Positions 45,797 to 58,039 of a stretch of 64,000 bases of DNA are shown in pieces. Within the stretch, counting starts at the first letter, position 1. Every line of letters starts with the position of its first letter. The DNA lies in contig JBCAML010000008.1 in the NCBI GenBank assembly GCA_038503075.1, forward strand, positions 1,302,001-1,366,000. The letters run 5' to 3'. The translations under genes were made by a program, and so were the position numbers. The notes beneath the pieces were generated by a model. It did no database searches. It was not told the DNA's origin and was given only the letters and a program-made list of their open reading frames with translations. The DNA is from Gyromitra esculenta. Lineage: Eukaryota; Ascomycota; Pezizomycetes; Pezizales; Discinaceae.

Positions 45797-47458
45797 GGGG
45801 CGAGGGGTTGAGTGACGGTTATAGACCCGACTCTGGCGTTGGATTATACACAAAGGTTTTATCTTTTTGCCTCTGACTTCGCTCTTCGTGAGCCTCGTAG
45901 CAACTAACCTCATTTATGAGTGATAGCTCATCCAGACTTGTCCAGGCATTTTGATACTTGTACTTGTACATTTACAATATGTTTTAGTATAATCAAACAC
46001 ATGTGTTTGTATTTTTGCGACCACTAAACGATATGTACGTGAAATATGTCAGGTTGGACGAGTGATCGTTTGTGACCATTTTGCGATGCCCAAGGACTTA
46101 GTGGCGAGAGCAACTTGTAGATTGATGCCTATTAAGTACCACCCTGCTAGCCTATCTTTCTCTCGATCTCCAACCCCGTTCAGAGGAAATACATGGCGAA
46201 CCAGAACCCATTATACTACAACTCGTCAATCGTACTTAGCTATGGTTTTTTGTTCGTTAAAACACTACGTAGGCCTTGACATTTCCAGTGTCTTCTCGAT
46301 TTTGCTGTGAGAATTTTGTTGGAAACCAGTAATTCCTGGGATATGCATGATGCCTTTAATTGCCTTCAATAGCATTCTCTACAAAAATATTACCATATAA
46401 AGTATCCCGGAAGCTAAAGCCAAAATCTGCACCACGCACCATATGGCCCATCATATTTCGTCGCCTGTTGGTCGTCTCATAACGCATTTAATTCTTGGTT
46501 CATCCTTCTCAAGCACACACCCCAAATTTGAGCGTATATTATGAGTGAACCATGGAACTAGCCAAATACTGCTCTTAGATGAACAATTTCATTAACTATC
46601 TCATCCCAACGAGGTTTCACAACGAGGAATGTCGTGCGGCAACAGGAGCATTGTTAACTCCACATCACTCAGATGAAAATCCTCAGGATCTCTTGCAGGC
46701 CTATTTTCTATTACCCAATCGACCCTAGAAATTGATTCTATTCGCTGTCTAGGAATGAGAAACACCAACAAGTTTGCAGGCATGAGCTAGATAGGGGACT
46801 CACCTTTTAGCACACGGTTAAAAATACTACTTCTCAATCGGAGATCCCTACGTATACTCGATCCAATAAGCTCAATCGCGAAGGGATATACTAGCTCTCG
46901 GTATATCTTAAATTAGAACGCCTAGTATCCCACCCAATACCATTCACACGTGGTATCCGATAGATCTCGAAAACGAGTTCGGCTCAACTCACGAAGAGTA
47001 TACAGTACAGAGCTCTTGGTGGGTAGTGTATATTGTACAATTTCATTCTACGGTCTACTTTCTGAGTAATTCTTATTGGAATAAAACATATATACCTAGA
47101 TGCATTTAAATGGGTCAAAATAAATAAAAGGAAGCATAATCGATTAGACGCCGCCTGGCTGGATATGCTAACGAAGTATCGGATGACAAGGTGAAACCAC
47201 ACTCTCTGCTAACTCGGTGACGAAAGAAATCCAGACTGAAATTTGCCTGATCGGATTTGTACGCTAGGTGTTTAGAACTTGGGGAGGGATACTGGGTACT
47301 ACTCGTTAGAGCAGCCACAATGCGATTCCGATGCGAGGTTCAAAAATCAAAAGGACCTATCGCATCAGGCGGATCCTAAATATGGCAACAAGCAGAGAGA
47401 GCTGTAAGGGGAAGGCCATAAGAAAATAAACGCCCACGCGGACGCAGCCGATCATGTA

Positions 47459-47641
47459 CAGTCGCACCTCGTTATGCTGGACGCTCAGAATCTAGTGGAT
47501 CTCGTACGGGGTAGCAAATTTTCCTAAAGAATCCGGGACAGCAAATTTATTTTGCAGTAGAAAAAATGTTTTGTCAGGGCATTTTGTACGGGGCAGCAAG
47601 GGATTTGGCATACTGAGTTCCGGCATAGCGAGGTGCGACTG
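47459..47641. mobile_element. MITE-like element 3, pogo/Tc1-like ends
   Basis: The left end CAGTCGCACCTCGTTATGC (47459-47477) and the right end GCATAGCGAGGTGCGACTG (47623-47641) are inverted repeats with one mismatch in 19 bp, flanked by TA on both sides. The CAGT(C)G..CCTCGTTAT pattern is reminiscent of pogo-family termini. Inside, TCGTACGGGGTAGCAA and TTGTACGGGGCAGCAA form an imperfect direct repeat. At 183 bp and non-coding, it is a non-autonomous element. Confidence 0.85.
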
Positions 47642-48061
47642 TAGTGAAATGACCAACGAGTGCTAGAGGGGCAGATTATATAAGAATCCAATCTATTCAC
47701 TTGTTCATCCCATGGAGAGGGTAATTATCCCTTTGATTCCCTCTTGGGCGTAAAAAATAGCAGCATAAAGAGACGACTCCCCTTTACAGCTCATTTTGGT
47801 CAACTTAACCCTCATTCTTCGAAATAGTGGCATAGCTGCAGAAGCACCGCCATGCGGCAAAAAGTTGTCTGAGGCTGATAATCGAGGTTCATTCTACGGA
47901 TCTTTTTCTCTCTGAAAATGTATGTATGCATCTTGTGCCATGTATGAGCTGCCCCAGCCGCTATTATTAGCCGAAGATGCCCGGCGATCATCTTCGTTAC
48001 TATTCTCATCATCCCATTGTCGTCCCTCCCGTGTTTGCCTTTGTGGGGTTGTAGACATGTA

Positions 48062-48514
48062 CAGACGAGTGAAAAAAGTGACTAAAACACACCAAAATCG
48101 GCCAACTTCACAACCAAAACCCTCTTTATTAAAATTAGCTAAGTGACATGATTAGCCTACCAGTGACTTCATCACTCATGAACTCTCTATAAGTGAATTT
48201 CTGGGCTATTCTATTTAGAGGATCATAGGCTAGAACTTTTTAAAGTTGTAGTACCCATAGATTTCCGTTGCATCATACCTTTCCTCACCAAAATTGGGTA
48301 AATAACTAAACCTCATGAAGTCAAAGGCTCCTATTTCAATACAGAAAATTCGAGGGAGTACAGAAAACTCATGGATCTAAATTCCAGAGCTATTAGATGT
48401 GTCCCACTACTCAGTTTTTTGTTGCCACAGCTCTTAGTGGGAAGTAAATTGAGCTAAAGTTGGCTTGTTTTGGTGTATATTGACCCTTGTTTCGTCACTT
48501 TTTTCACTCGTCTG
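48062..48514. mobile_element. MITE-like element 4, 453 bp, TA-flanked
   Basis: The left end starts CAGACGAGTGAAAAAAGTGA (48062) and the right end is its exact complement over 21 bp (48494-48514). Further in, ACACCAAAATCGGCCAACTT on the left pairs with AAGTTGGCTTGTTTTGGTGT on the right after an indel, so the terminal repeats run to about 60 bp. TA flanks both ends (48060-48061 and 48515-48516). There is no coding capacity. It lies 420 bp from element 3 but has different termini apart from the initial CAG. Confidence 0.85.
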
Positions 48515-48903
48515 TACATATGCTTGATCGACGGTTGACTTTTTCTCTTGCTCTCTTACTCCTTCTCTCCGCTCTCCAGTCTAGTTTTGCAGCTTTGCAT
48601 TGAACACTACAACTTACTCCTAGCTCCCCCACATGCTAAGATATACTTATTGTACATGGCAGAGCCTCGCGCGTCAAAAGCCCCCCGAGCCAGACCCTGC
48701 AAGATACTACAAATCTCGCGCTGATCTACTGCTCCCCTAACCTTCGCCCCAGTCGATTTCGCGACAACTTCCTAACAATAACAATATCCGTATTTAGAAT
48801 CGACGACTCGACACCTCGAGTTGCCCCCCCCCCACTGCTCGCTCTGGCGGAATCCAATCCTGAAGAAAGAGCTCAGACTCTTTTGTTCACCCACCTCGAC
48901 GGC

Positions 48904-51356
48904 ATGGATACAGAACAGTACCAGAACTCCCTCGGCGACGACGAGGAAGAAGAAGATGACGACGTTGACGAAAATAGCTTCGTCCAGGGCATCACAGACA
49001 ATGGACATGACCATGATCACCACGCGCAATCTGCGACTACCCCAAGCTTTGGGTTCGGGCGACAGCAGAGTTTGATAGATCCAGCGCTGGATACGCCCCC
49101 ACCAGAGAATCATGGAGATTCGCACTCGCATTCCCCGCTGCACCACCACAACCACCATCACCAGCAGCAGCAGCAACATTTACAAAGCCAATTTGTAAAC
49201 TCACAGATACCGCGACAGATTTACACAGACATTGCGCGCAGCGCGAACCAGTTCTCGTTGCAGCATACGACATCGGATCAGCTCTCGACGGTAGGAGCGC
49301 GATTTACGTCCTCGAGTCCTGTGCCGCCAAAGATACTCCCCGCGTTTACGCCTACAGATCGGAGTTTGCCAGATCGATCGGTGACGGATGAGACGTTAGA
49401 CGATGCCTATGTCGCGTTTATTCTCTACTGCAACCCATCCGTCCCATTAAACTGTGATACGATAGAGCTACGGAAAGCGTTTAGACAGCCGCCGAAGAGC
49501 GACGGGAAAACATTCAATGTGCATCATCTACTACAACTCATTGAGAAGTTTGAAGGACGGGAAATTAAGACGTGGACGCGACTTGCGACAGAGCTAGGGG
49601 TGGAGAGGACCGTGGATCAGAGCGCGCAAAAAGTGCAGCAGTATGCGGTCCGGCTAAAGGTGTGGTCATTATTTACTATGTATTTACATAGGTGGGGTAG
49701 CTAATTCATAAATAGAGATGGATGCACGCTATGCACATTGATGCATTCTTCGAATATATCCTCAACAAACCACACGCCTACTACCAACAAATTCCGCATT
49801 TAACATCTTCCCCTACGTCTGACCGCGATGGCGTTCCTATCGAGGAAGACCTTGCCCTCCGCGCCCTCCATCCAGAAACGCGGCCAAAACGCGGCCGTCG
49901 AAAAACGGATGACAAGGATGACGGCTCTGATAAGGATACTCCCGATCCTAAACGCCCCCATCTCGACACTCCAACCCCGTCAACCGCTGACCCTACAAGT
50001 GCCATGGACCACTTCAGCAATTCTCTATTCCCGCCGCACCCGCAATCTGCTGTTTCATCTGGCGGTGGTGCTGATGGCATGGACCGGTTCCTCGAAGACC
50101 AAGACCCGTGGACTGCCGCGACACAGTCGGTCCTATCAGGCGGCGGTAGTAGTGGTGCATCCGCTGGTGGGCAACAATTCCGCTGGCGTGCCTTTCCTCG
50201 TGAAGGGACTACACCATTAAACACTCAGGCCCCCATAACAGTTCTTACCTCCCACTCAGGTAACAACACTCCTGTTGACGAAGTTCCCACACCCACAACT
50301 CCTTCAGCTTCCAGGCAACGCGCACGGCGACGCCACGGTCCTGCTGTATCATCGGCCTGGCCAAGCTCTGGGAACCCGCTTACCGGTAAGCTTCGTGGAC
50401 GCCCACCCAGTAACCGCTCAGTCCGCGATGGACCCTTCTCAACATTTCCAGCGAACCCAACAGGGAAGGGTCACACAATTGACCTTAGCCCCGGAGGAGT
50501 GGGAATTACATCTACTCCCACTCCTACGCCGGTGGCTAGCCATGCGCCACCACATCAATACACATTTCGTCCACAGCAACTACATTTAACGGTTCCGACA
50601 CGGACAGGCGGTCATATTAGTGTTGCATCCCCAGCAAGCGCAGTGACACCACACCCGCAAATGAATGGGAATGGGTCTTGGAAACGAGAGAAGAGTCCAC
50701 TTGGCCGAGGAAACGGGATCACCTATTCGAGTACGACTGGGATGTTGGACGATATAGAAGAAAAATTATCCGTTGCCCTTCTTCAAGCCCAAAACGGTGA
50801 TGGTAGTTTATTAAACGTGGAAGATAAGAAAAAGATTGCCGGGCGAGTGGTTGCGAACCTACGGCAATCATGGATAGAATCCGGGGATGGTAGAGAGGCG
50901 GATGATAGGACCATCGCGGCGCTGATTGGTTGTGGCGACAACAACGAGGGCGCGTGCAGAGATGTGCGGCTTACCAAGCTCAGAGAGAGAAGGACGGAGT
51001 TAGATGATCTAGGATTAGGCGAAGAAGATGTAGATGACCTTAACGGTGATGATGGATCAATCCGGTATGAAGTGCGTTGGAGTGTACATTTCGGTTCTCT
51101 CAAGGCTGATTTCTCGCAAATTGTCTCGTTGCCGGGGCCGGGAGGGTTCCATAGGATGGGCGGGGGGTTGAGTACGCTTGAAGACGATGACGATGATGGA
51201 GGGCTAAAAGTACTAGACGGATTGGAAGGGTTTGGTGACGGTGATGGAGTTGAAGAGTTGAGGAAGAAAGTTGCAGAGTTGGAGAGGAGGGTAAAGGAGA
51301 AAGATAAGGAAATCATCGGGATCAAAGATAAGGTGTTGAGGGCCGTTGTGTCTTAG
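48904..51356 (+). CDS. ABP2-family (ARS-binding protein 2-like) DNA-binding protein
   Basis: Two exons, 48904-49659 and 49716-51356; 798 aa. The conserved domain spans the junction (about residues 158-275): VTDETLDDAYVAFILYCNPS, LRKAFRQPPKSDGKTFNVHH, LIEKFEGREIKTWTRLATEL, KVQQYAVRLKRWMHAMHIDA and FFEYILNKPHAYY. It matches the fission-yeast Abp2 family, which binds AT-rich replication origins. Around it lie an acidic N-terminus (DDEEEEDDDVDE), a His/Gln tract (HHHNHHHQQQQQHLQ), long Ser/Thr/Pro-rich regions, and a basic RRKTDDK/PKRP patch. The C-terminus is acidic and ends in a coiled coil (VEELRKKVAELERRVKEKDK). The 56-nt intron begins GTGTGG and ends AATAG. The first ATG of the frame was chosen; the family's role in filamentous fungi is not settled. 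Confidence 0.88.
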
Positions 51357-52653
51357 GAGCCTGATGGAAGGTGGAGAGGGGGCGAGAGACATACGGGAAC
51401 GATGGAGGTTACTAATGACTTTTTTGCGATAAAAGTTACCCCTGGCGGGTCGGTGTGGATGTCTGCTGTTTATTTATTTACTTTGAGCATTTTCGTTAGT
51501 TTGCATACCTTATATTTGGGTGGTGTTATTGTGGGAATGTTGGTTATCCGCTATGTCAAAAGTGTAATTGATATTTACGTATTATGGGTTGAGTATATAA
51601 GTTCTATTGATGGAGTTGCAATATCATGGATTGTCACTCGATATTCTATTCTTTCCGTGGCTGGTTAGCGCGCAATTTATTTGCTTTTTAGGGGCGTGAG
51701 TACAGCTGCCCGTTAAGCTATGCAACGTCGAGACATATGTGCAGCATATAGCACGTTGGCCAAAGAATCCGGGCCGTAGGAACCGACTATAACACGATGG
51801 ACGAGTGATCACTGATGATTAACGATGAGAACTACCCAATGCGCCTTTCTGGAGTGTTAAGGAGCGGATCACTAATCTCGCACGGCACGTGGAACAGTTT
51901 GATGGAGATTTTTTCGGTTTTCCAGTTTTCCAGACAAATTTATGGGAACTTGACATCCCTGAACTTGCAAAGATTGATGTGGATTGTTGAATGGAGAATT
52001 CTCGAAAGATTCGTAAACCTGCTGGTTGGTGCCAAGTACCAGGAATCAAAACGTCGACAATTGATTTTAGATAGTGTCCACACTGCCCGCACACGGCGAA
52101 GACCTAGAGTTGCCGAAACCATTGGGAAATTGGGGGGGAAAGAACGCCATTCTCTCAGTTATGGAGATAAAACCAAGACCATGTATTTTAGCTGCATATG
52201 TGCTCTATAGTTGATGTTTGGGACATCTCTAGACGGTGGTGGACGTTGGACGTTGGACAACGTTCATTTTTCGCTGATACGATAAGGTGCCGTGAGGAAA
52301 CCGTGTCTCGTTCAGCCGCGTTGCTTGTTCTGAATTGTACGCGGCTTGCAGGGGTGTGGAACAATTTCCTGAGCCCATCCATCCCTCCCAAAGACGGTCC
52401 CCCTGCTTCACACATAACATGAGATCTGTGGATTGCTGCTATTCCTGATTCTTCTCCTCTCCTCTCGAGTTCTCCTTTAATTCTCTTCGTCCGGGGGCTT
52501 TCTTTCTTTCTTTCGTTTCCCAACCCGTGATTTTAGCCTTTCTACGACGACCTTATTTCTTTCTTCTTTAACAGTTGATAGTATTGGGGGGTTTTCATTT
52601 TCTTTGAATTCTACTCGCTTCTCACTCGCGCCAGAGGAGAGAGACAGCGCGAT
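51357..52653. other. Intergenic region upstream of PMT2
   Basis: 1.3 kb between two plus-strand genes. Frames at 51402-51668 and 51815-52210 and their opposite-strand counterparts do not resemble proteins. From about 52430 the plus strand is CT-rich (TTCTTTCTTTC), the likely promoter/leader of the mannosyltransferase gene. Confidence 0.4.
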
Positions 52654-55124
52654 ATGGCGACCTACGGAACGGGTGCCCAATTTGATGAGGCAGCCGCTAG
52701 GAGAAGAACAGTAGCCGCAGATCTTAATGGGAGTCCCGAAGTAGTGGTTACAGATCCCGAGGATAGAAAGAAGGAGCTGAAGACTGTGAGTTCATGATAG
52801 GAAGAAAAAATATTTACCCCTTTCATTGTTGAAACTAATGAAGATTGACCATTGTAGAGACAAGCTGGAGGTGTAGATATCGAGGCTATAGTAGCTCCGA
52901 TACTGTTCACGATCTTGGCTTTCTTCACGAGGTTGTATAAAATTGGACGCTCGGATGTTGTTACGTGGGACGAAGCTCAGTATGTTATCTCTCAGGTGGT
53001 GGGAAGGAGAATGGTCGATCACGATAACTTACAAGGGTATCATCTATAGTTTTGGAAAGTTTGGATCTCATTACCTTAAGCGCGAATTTTACTTCGATGT
53101 ACACCCACCGCTCGGAAAGATGCTTGTGGGTCTCTCTGGGTACCTTGCTGGCTATAACGGATCGTTCGAGTTCAAGTCTGGAGACCACTACCCGGAGGAA
53201 GTCAACTACACTTTTATGAGAGTCTTCAATGCTACATTTGGTGCGCTTTGCGTTCCGGTTGCGTATTACACCGCAAAGGAGCTTAAACTATCAACAAAGG
53301 CAACCTGGTTGGTCACTTTGATGGTTTTGTGTGGTATGTGGTTGCAGTGGTACTCTAGTGAAGCTTTGTTTAGACTGTATAACTGATTACTTGGTGAATA
53401 TAGAAAACTCGTATGCTACTATCAGCAGGTTTATTTTGCTCGACTCCATGCTCCTGTTCTTCACTTTCACCACTATGTTGTGTTTTGCGCGCTTCCACAA
53501 CCTCCAAAAAAGCTCATTCAGTGCCCAATGGTGGCTTTGGCTGATGTTGAGTGGACTGTCGATTGGTTGCGTGTGCAGGTCAGTTCAATCACACATGATA
53601 TTTGAGAAATTGCTGATTTAGACAAATAGTGTGAAATGGGTTGGGCTGTTCGTTACCTCGTTGGTTGGTATCTACACAGTTGAAGATCTTTGGAATAAGT
53701 TTGGAGACCTTAAGATCAAAAAGGTTACTTATGTGCAGCATTGGATTGCCCGCGTCATCGGCCTCATTGCAGTCCCAGTGGCAGTCTACATGGCCAGCTT
53801 CTGGCTTCACTTTGTCATCCTGGAGAACTCCGGCCCTGGCGACGCCCAAATGAGTTCGCTCTTCCAGGCCAACTTGAGGGGCTCCGAAATCAAAGAATCC
53901 CCTCTCGAAGTCGTAATCGGCTCCCGCGTCACTATTAAGAACATGGGTTACGGTGGCGGGCTCCTCCACTCACACGTTCAGACCTACCCCGAAGGCTCGG
54001 CTCAGCAACAAATCACTTGCTATCACCACAAGGATTCTAATAACGACTGGATCTTCACACCTACTCGTAGCGAGCCTGAATATGATCCTGAGTCCCCAGA
54101 TCTTCGCTATGTTGGCCACGGTGACGTCATCCGTCTCATTCACGCACAAACCGGCAGAAATCTACACTCTCACACTGTACAGGCTCCCATCACAAAGGCA
54201 GATAACGAGGTATCTTGTTACGGGAACATGACCGTCGGCGACGACAAAGACCATTGGACTGTCGAGGTCTTCTCCGATGCCGCCAGCAAGGACCACAGCA
54301 AGCTTCGTACCCTTACCAGTGCGTTCCGTCTGAGGCATACTAGTCTCGGTTGCTACCTCCGTGCCGGTAATGTGAATCTTCCACAGTGGGGGTTCAAGCA
54401 AATCGAAGTCACTTGCACCAAAAAGAACAACCCACGTGACGTATTCACTCATTGGAACGTTGAATCTCACTGGAACGAGAAGCTCCCAAAAGCCGACGTT
54501 GGTGCCTACAAGTCCCCGTTCTTCCGCGACTTTGTCCACCTGAACGTTGCCATGATGACCTCTAACAATGCGCTCGTCCCTGACCCAGATAAGCAAGATG
54601 ACCTGGCATCACAATACTGGCAATGGCCCATCCTCCACGTCGGTCTCCGCATGTGCAGTTGGGATGACAACATTGTGAAATACTTCCTCCTTGGTAATCC
54701 AATGGTGTACTGGGGCTCCACTGCCTCGCTCGGTGTCTTTGCTGCTATGGTACTCTTCTACCTCATCCGGTGGCAGCGTGGCTACGGCGATCTTAACCAA
54801 GAAGGGATTGATCATATCCACTATGCTGGTCTCTACCCGATTATTGGCTGGTTTTTGCACTATGTTCCTTTCATTGCGATGGCGCGTGTCACCTACGTAC
54901 ACCACTACTACCCGGCATTGTACTTTGCGATTTTGGTGTTCGGATTTACTTTCAACCATGTAGTCGGAAAGCTACCCCAAGTAGCTGGATTAGCAGCGTA
55001 TGCAGTTGCGTATACACTTGTGATTGGTGTGTTTGTGTTATTCCTCCCAATTTCGTTTGGTATGGAGGGAAGCGCAGATCAGTATAGCTATCTGAAGTGG
55101 TTCGATACCTGGAGGATTTATTAA
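52654..55124 (+). CDS. PMT2: Dolichyl-phosphate-mannose--protein mannosyltransferase, PMT2 class
   Basis: Five exons: 52654-52785, 52858-52979, 53050-53333, 53404-53578, 53630-55124; 735 aa. It is an ER membrane enzyme transferring mannose from dolichyl phosphate to Ser/Thr of secretory proteins. The N-terminal cytosolic tail is followed by the first helix ([20 protein letters not shown]), the catalytic loop [20 protein letters not shown] with the conserved Asp-Glu, and [16 protein letters not shown]. Middle landmarks are [20 protein letters not shown] and GISIGC-type sequence before VKWVGLFVT. Three MIR motifs lie in the luminal loop ([30 protein letters not shown] and LGCYLRAG). The C-terminal helices include [20 protein letters not shown]. 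Introns are 72, 70, 70 and 51 nt. Length and motifs match the Pmt2 family fully. Likely substrates include Ser/Thr-rich secreted proteins such as the CAP protein here (inference). Confidence 0.96.
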
Positions 55125-56407
55125 ACAGGGATGATGGGATGTTTTTAGAATGGGTTGGTTAGAGCGGAATTGATTGGCTAAGACAAGAAAGGAGGTCAAA
55201 CACGAGGAGCTGTGTGATTGGGAAGTTGCGGAAAAGAAAGATTCATAATTTTGCTCTTTTATATTTAGTCACGCCTTGTCAAATAGCTTCATATCTTTTT
55301 TTTTTTATCCATCAAATACTTTTTTTTTATTCGTGCGAAGGTTGGAAAGAGTGAGATGTTTTTCTTTGGATGTCCGGGCGGAGGTCGGTATTTAAACATG
55401 GTCGGGGTTGTTTTGTTTTTTTTGTTGGCATGGAATTATTTATTTGAGAGTAGTAAAAGTTCAGTTTTTCCTGTCAGTTTTTCCTGCGCGCTAGTAAAAT
55501 ATTTCGCGAGTGATAATGCATGATTATTATTACCTTATGCCAACTTAGAGTAGCTCAGGAGACGCAAGCGTGATCAATTATTAGGACCGTAATTTTCGAG
55601 AGGCACCCTCACAGAAAACAACTTATGTTATATAAATTCTTGGTTTTCCGAACACTGTATTAGTTTGTACTACCAACGGAGCAACAGTTCAAATGGCGAT
55701 GAAAGTTGGCAACCCCAAGTTAACGATGCTTGCTGTTGGTCATTGCTTTGATAGCAGTGATTGGCGAAGGACTCCAGTAGATGTTAATGTTCTGGCTAGG
55801 ATGGCGTTTCTTATGTTTCTTAGCGAGAATGTAGTGGAAGTTGGTATTACGTCTGGAGAAATTGAGGGACAACAAGCGATAGTATTCACTGCGTCGGGGT
55901 GGTAAATATCATGAAGCGGGTAACGTGGGTGAGGCGTTGATTTCTAGTATAAAAACCACTTGAAGATATGAGTACTAGCGACTGGGGGGACCAATGCCAT
56001 TGATGATGAAGATACCTACATGTACTTAGTGAATGCTGAACGGTGTTTGCTAGTGATATCTTCAGCAACACTAAGAAGTGATATCGGGTTGAACCCGGCA
56101 GCGGGAACAACCCAGACCACCACACACTCGGAAATGATAGAAATCCCACTTTTACACTTTGCACAACCTTCTATCGATTTTTTTTTTTTTTGTTTAATTT
56201 GCTTCGTTTCGCACAGTTCCCACATGCCAATCCTCCCACCCCCAAACATGCACCTCAATTCCCCACCCTAGCTAATCACAACGAAGCCACTAAAAAAAGC
56301 CCACAGAAGAGCCAGGATATATTCAAGATTTTTTTTTCTCTCTCCCCATCTAAAAAAAAAAGAGCAACTACCAACTGGGAAGAAAAAAAGCCATGTGCCT
56401 CCACCGC
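55125..56407. other. Convergent intergenic region
   Basis: 1.28 kb between the ends of PMT2 (plus) and the complex III subunit gene (minus). T-rich runs follow PMT2 (55295-55330). A 70-codon frame at 55693-55905 begins with ATG and has no recognisable family. TACATGTA occurs at 56017-56024. The last 200 bases are rich in A and T homopolymers, likely the 3' untranslated region of the minus-strand gene. Confidence 0.4.
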
Positions 56408-58039
56408 TTACACCTTCAGACCAATATCTTCCGCATACGGGAGCAAATGCAAATCGCCTACAGCGGCGAACGAAGCCTTTCCACCGAGGATAGTCTTAAC
56501 AGCCTGTGAAACATTAGCATCATCACACTAGTTGAAAGAGAGTGTGTTGGGGGGGGACTTACATTCTTAACGCTATCCAACGTAACTCCCTCTAAGCTCT
56601 TCACAGTGTCCTCTACCTGCGGCGCTTTTCCACTTGCGATAACCGCCTGTCCGACAGCCTCAAGACCTACGAACCGGTCCTCTGCGGCAGCAAGGACGTC
56701 AAACTTAGCTTGAGCGATGGCCTTCTTGACGTCCTCAGCCTTGACGCCAGAAAGGGCATTGACAGCGTCGACGACAGCCTTACCGGCCTGGGTGAGCGCG
56801 CTGGCGGGGCCAGTGAGGGTGATATACAAAAGGCCTGCATCGGTGTACGCAACATGTCTTGCGACGGCACTGACGCCGGGGATTGTAGCGGTAGCTCGAG
56901 CTAGGGCCGAGGAGCCGGGACTCCACTTGATGGTGGTTTCGCCGCCGAGGAGGTACGCGAGGACGGTGTACTCGGCTTTGAAGTTCGGGGCGCCGGCGGA
57001 GCCGGGGAAAGCAATAGCGAGAGCATTGCCGTAGGTCGAGTAGACACGGTTCTCACCGCCGCGGTATTTGGCGGGGATCGTGGATGGGCCGGAGCCAGAC
57101 GGGACATCGGCTAGGAACTCGCCGGCCCATTTCTCGAGCGCGGCTTGGGGGGCGCCTGAGGCGATCACAGCCAAGTTGGACCGTGTGTATACCGTCTTGG
57201 CGTACTCGGGGACAGTGACGTCGGAGAGGTGCTTTTTTGTCAGTGCGACTGTGGGGAAGCCGAGGCCACTGTGGAAAGCGACGGAGTGGACGGCAGAGAG
57301 GGCGAGGGCTGCTGGGGTCTTGTGGAAAGATTCGACCTCGTAGGACATGGTTGGTGCGATCTGCTGGTCGAATTCGTGGGCTGTGAAGGATCGTCAGATG
57401 TCTTTGTCTCTGTCTTTTGCTAGCCTTTTGGGTATATTGGGACATACGGGCGAACTTAGTCCTGGTGATGACGTCGCCGAGGGCCTCGACGAAGTACGGG
57501 AGGTCGTCGCGGAGGAATTTGGCCCGGAGGACGATGTTTTCCCTGGAGAGGGAGGTGGTGAGAATACCGCCGAGGAGCTCGGATTCGCGCTGCAGACGCA
57601 ACGTGGAACGCTTGGTTGTGCTCTATGCCGAGCAGAAAACGGCGATCGCAATTGTTTCCAGGGTCAGCGATATATCACTCGTTTTTTGTTTTTTGTTTTT
57701 GTGCAATATAAATCAATGTGGCATAGATATGACGATGCAGTGTAATACCCCGCCGGGTCTTATCGGGCTCTCGGACCAAGTTACCTTGAACGCAAACTTT
57801 TCCAGCGCGTGGGCTACCCCGGGGGCACTCTCGTATCTGCTGCCACCACGGACGACGACAGCGAGGCTTGTGGTGGGGCCGCCCTCGTCTCGGGAAGCAA
57901 CCTTGATGCCCGCGGCATCACCGACGGTGTAGTGGAAAGGATTTGTGGCGGCAGCAGCGGCCATACCGCGGCGCTGGGGGGCGGAGGCCTTGACGAGCCA
58001 TTGGGAAGAGCCCCGGGAGATGGTGCTTCGGGCGAGCAT
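56408..58039 (-). CDS. QCR2: Cytochrome bc1 complex core protein 2 (ubiquinol-cytochrome c reductase)
   Basis: Four exons in 5' to 3' order: 58039-57785, 57622-57448, 57380-56563, 56503-56408; 447 aa. It is a structural M16-family subunit of mitochondrial complex III, without an active zinc site. The N-terminus is an Arg/Ser/Ala presequence (MLARSTISRGSSQWLVKASA). Family sequence includes TSLAVVVRGGSRYESAPGVA, HALEKFAFKSTTKRSTLR, LLGGILTTSLSRENIVLRAK, FLRDDLPYFVEALGDV, VESFHKTPAALALSAVHSVA and LEKWAGEFLADVPSGSGPST, ending LPYAEDIGLKV. Introns are 162, 67 and 59 nt; the GTAAGT donor at 56562 is ideal. An in-frame ATG 27 codons upstream (58120) would add a Pro-rich stretch and is less likely as start. 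It shares a 572-bp divergent upstream region with RPC82. Confidence 0.95.

Larger units (their letters stand above)
45797..48903. other. 3.1-kb intergenic tract with two MITEs
   Basis: The tract lies between the F-box-like gene and the ABP2-family gene. It contains two TA-flanked inverted-repeat elements (47459-47641 and 48062-48514). A minus-strand frame of 60 codons at 46601-46783 has a natural composition but no recognisable family. The last 300 bases, C-rich, are the probable leader of the ABP2 gene. Confidence 0.5.

Noticed and set aside
55693..55905. 70-codon ATG frame downstream of PMT2
   Set aside because: Protein-like composition is weak and no family or splice context was found; kept only as a note in the intergenic entry.
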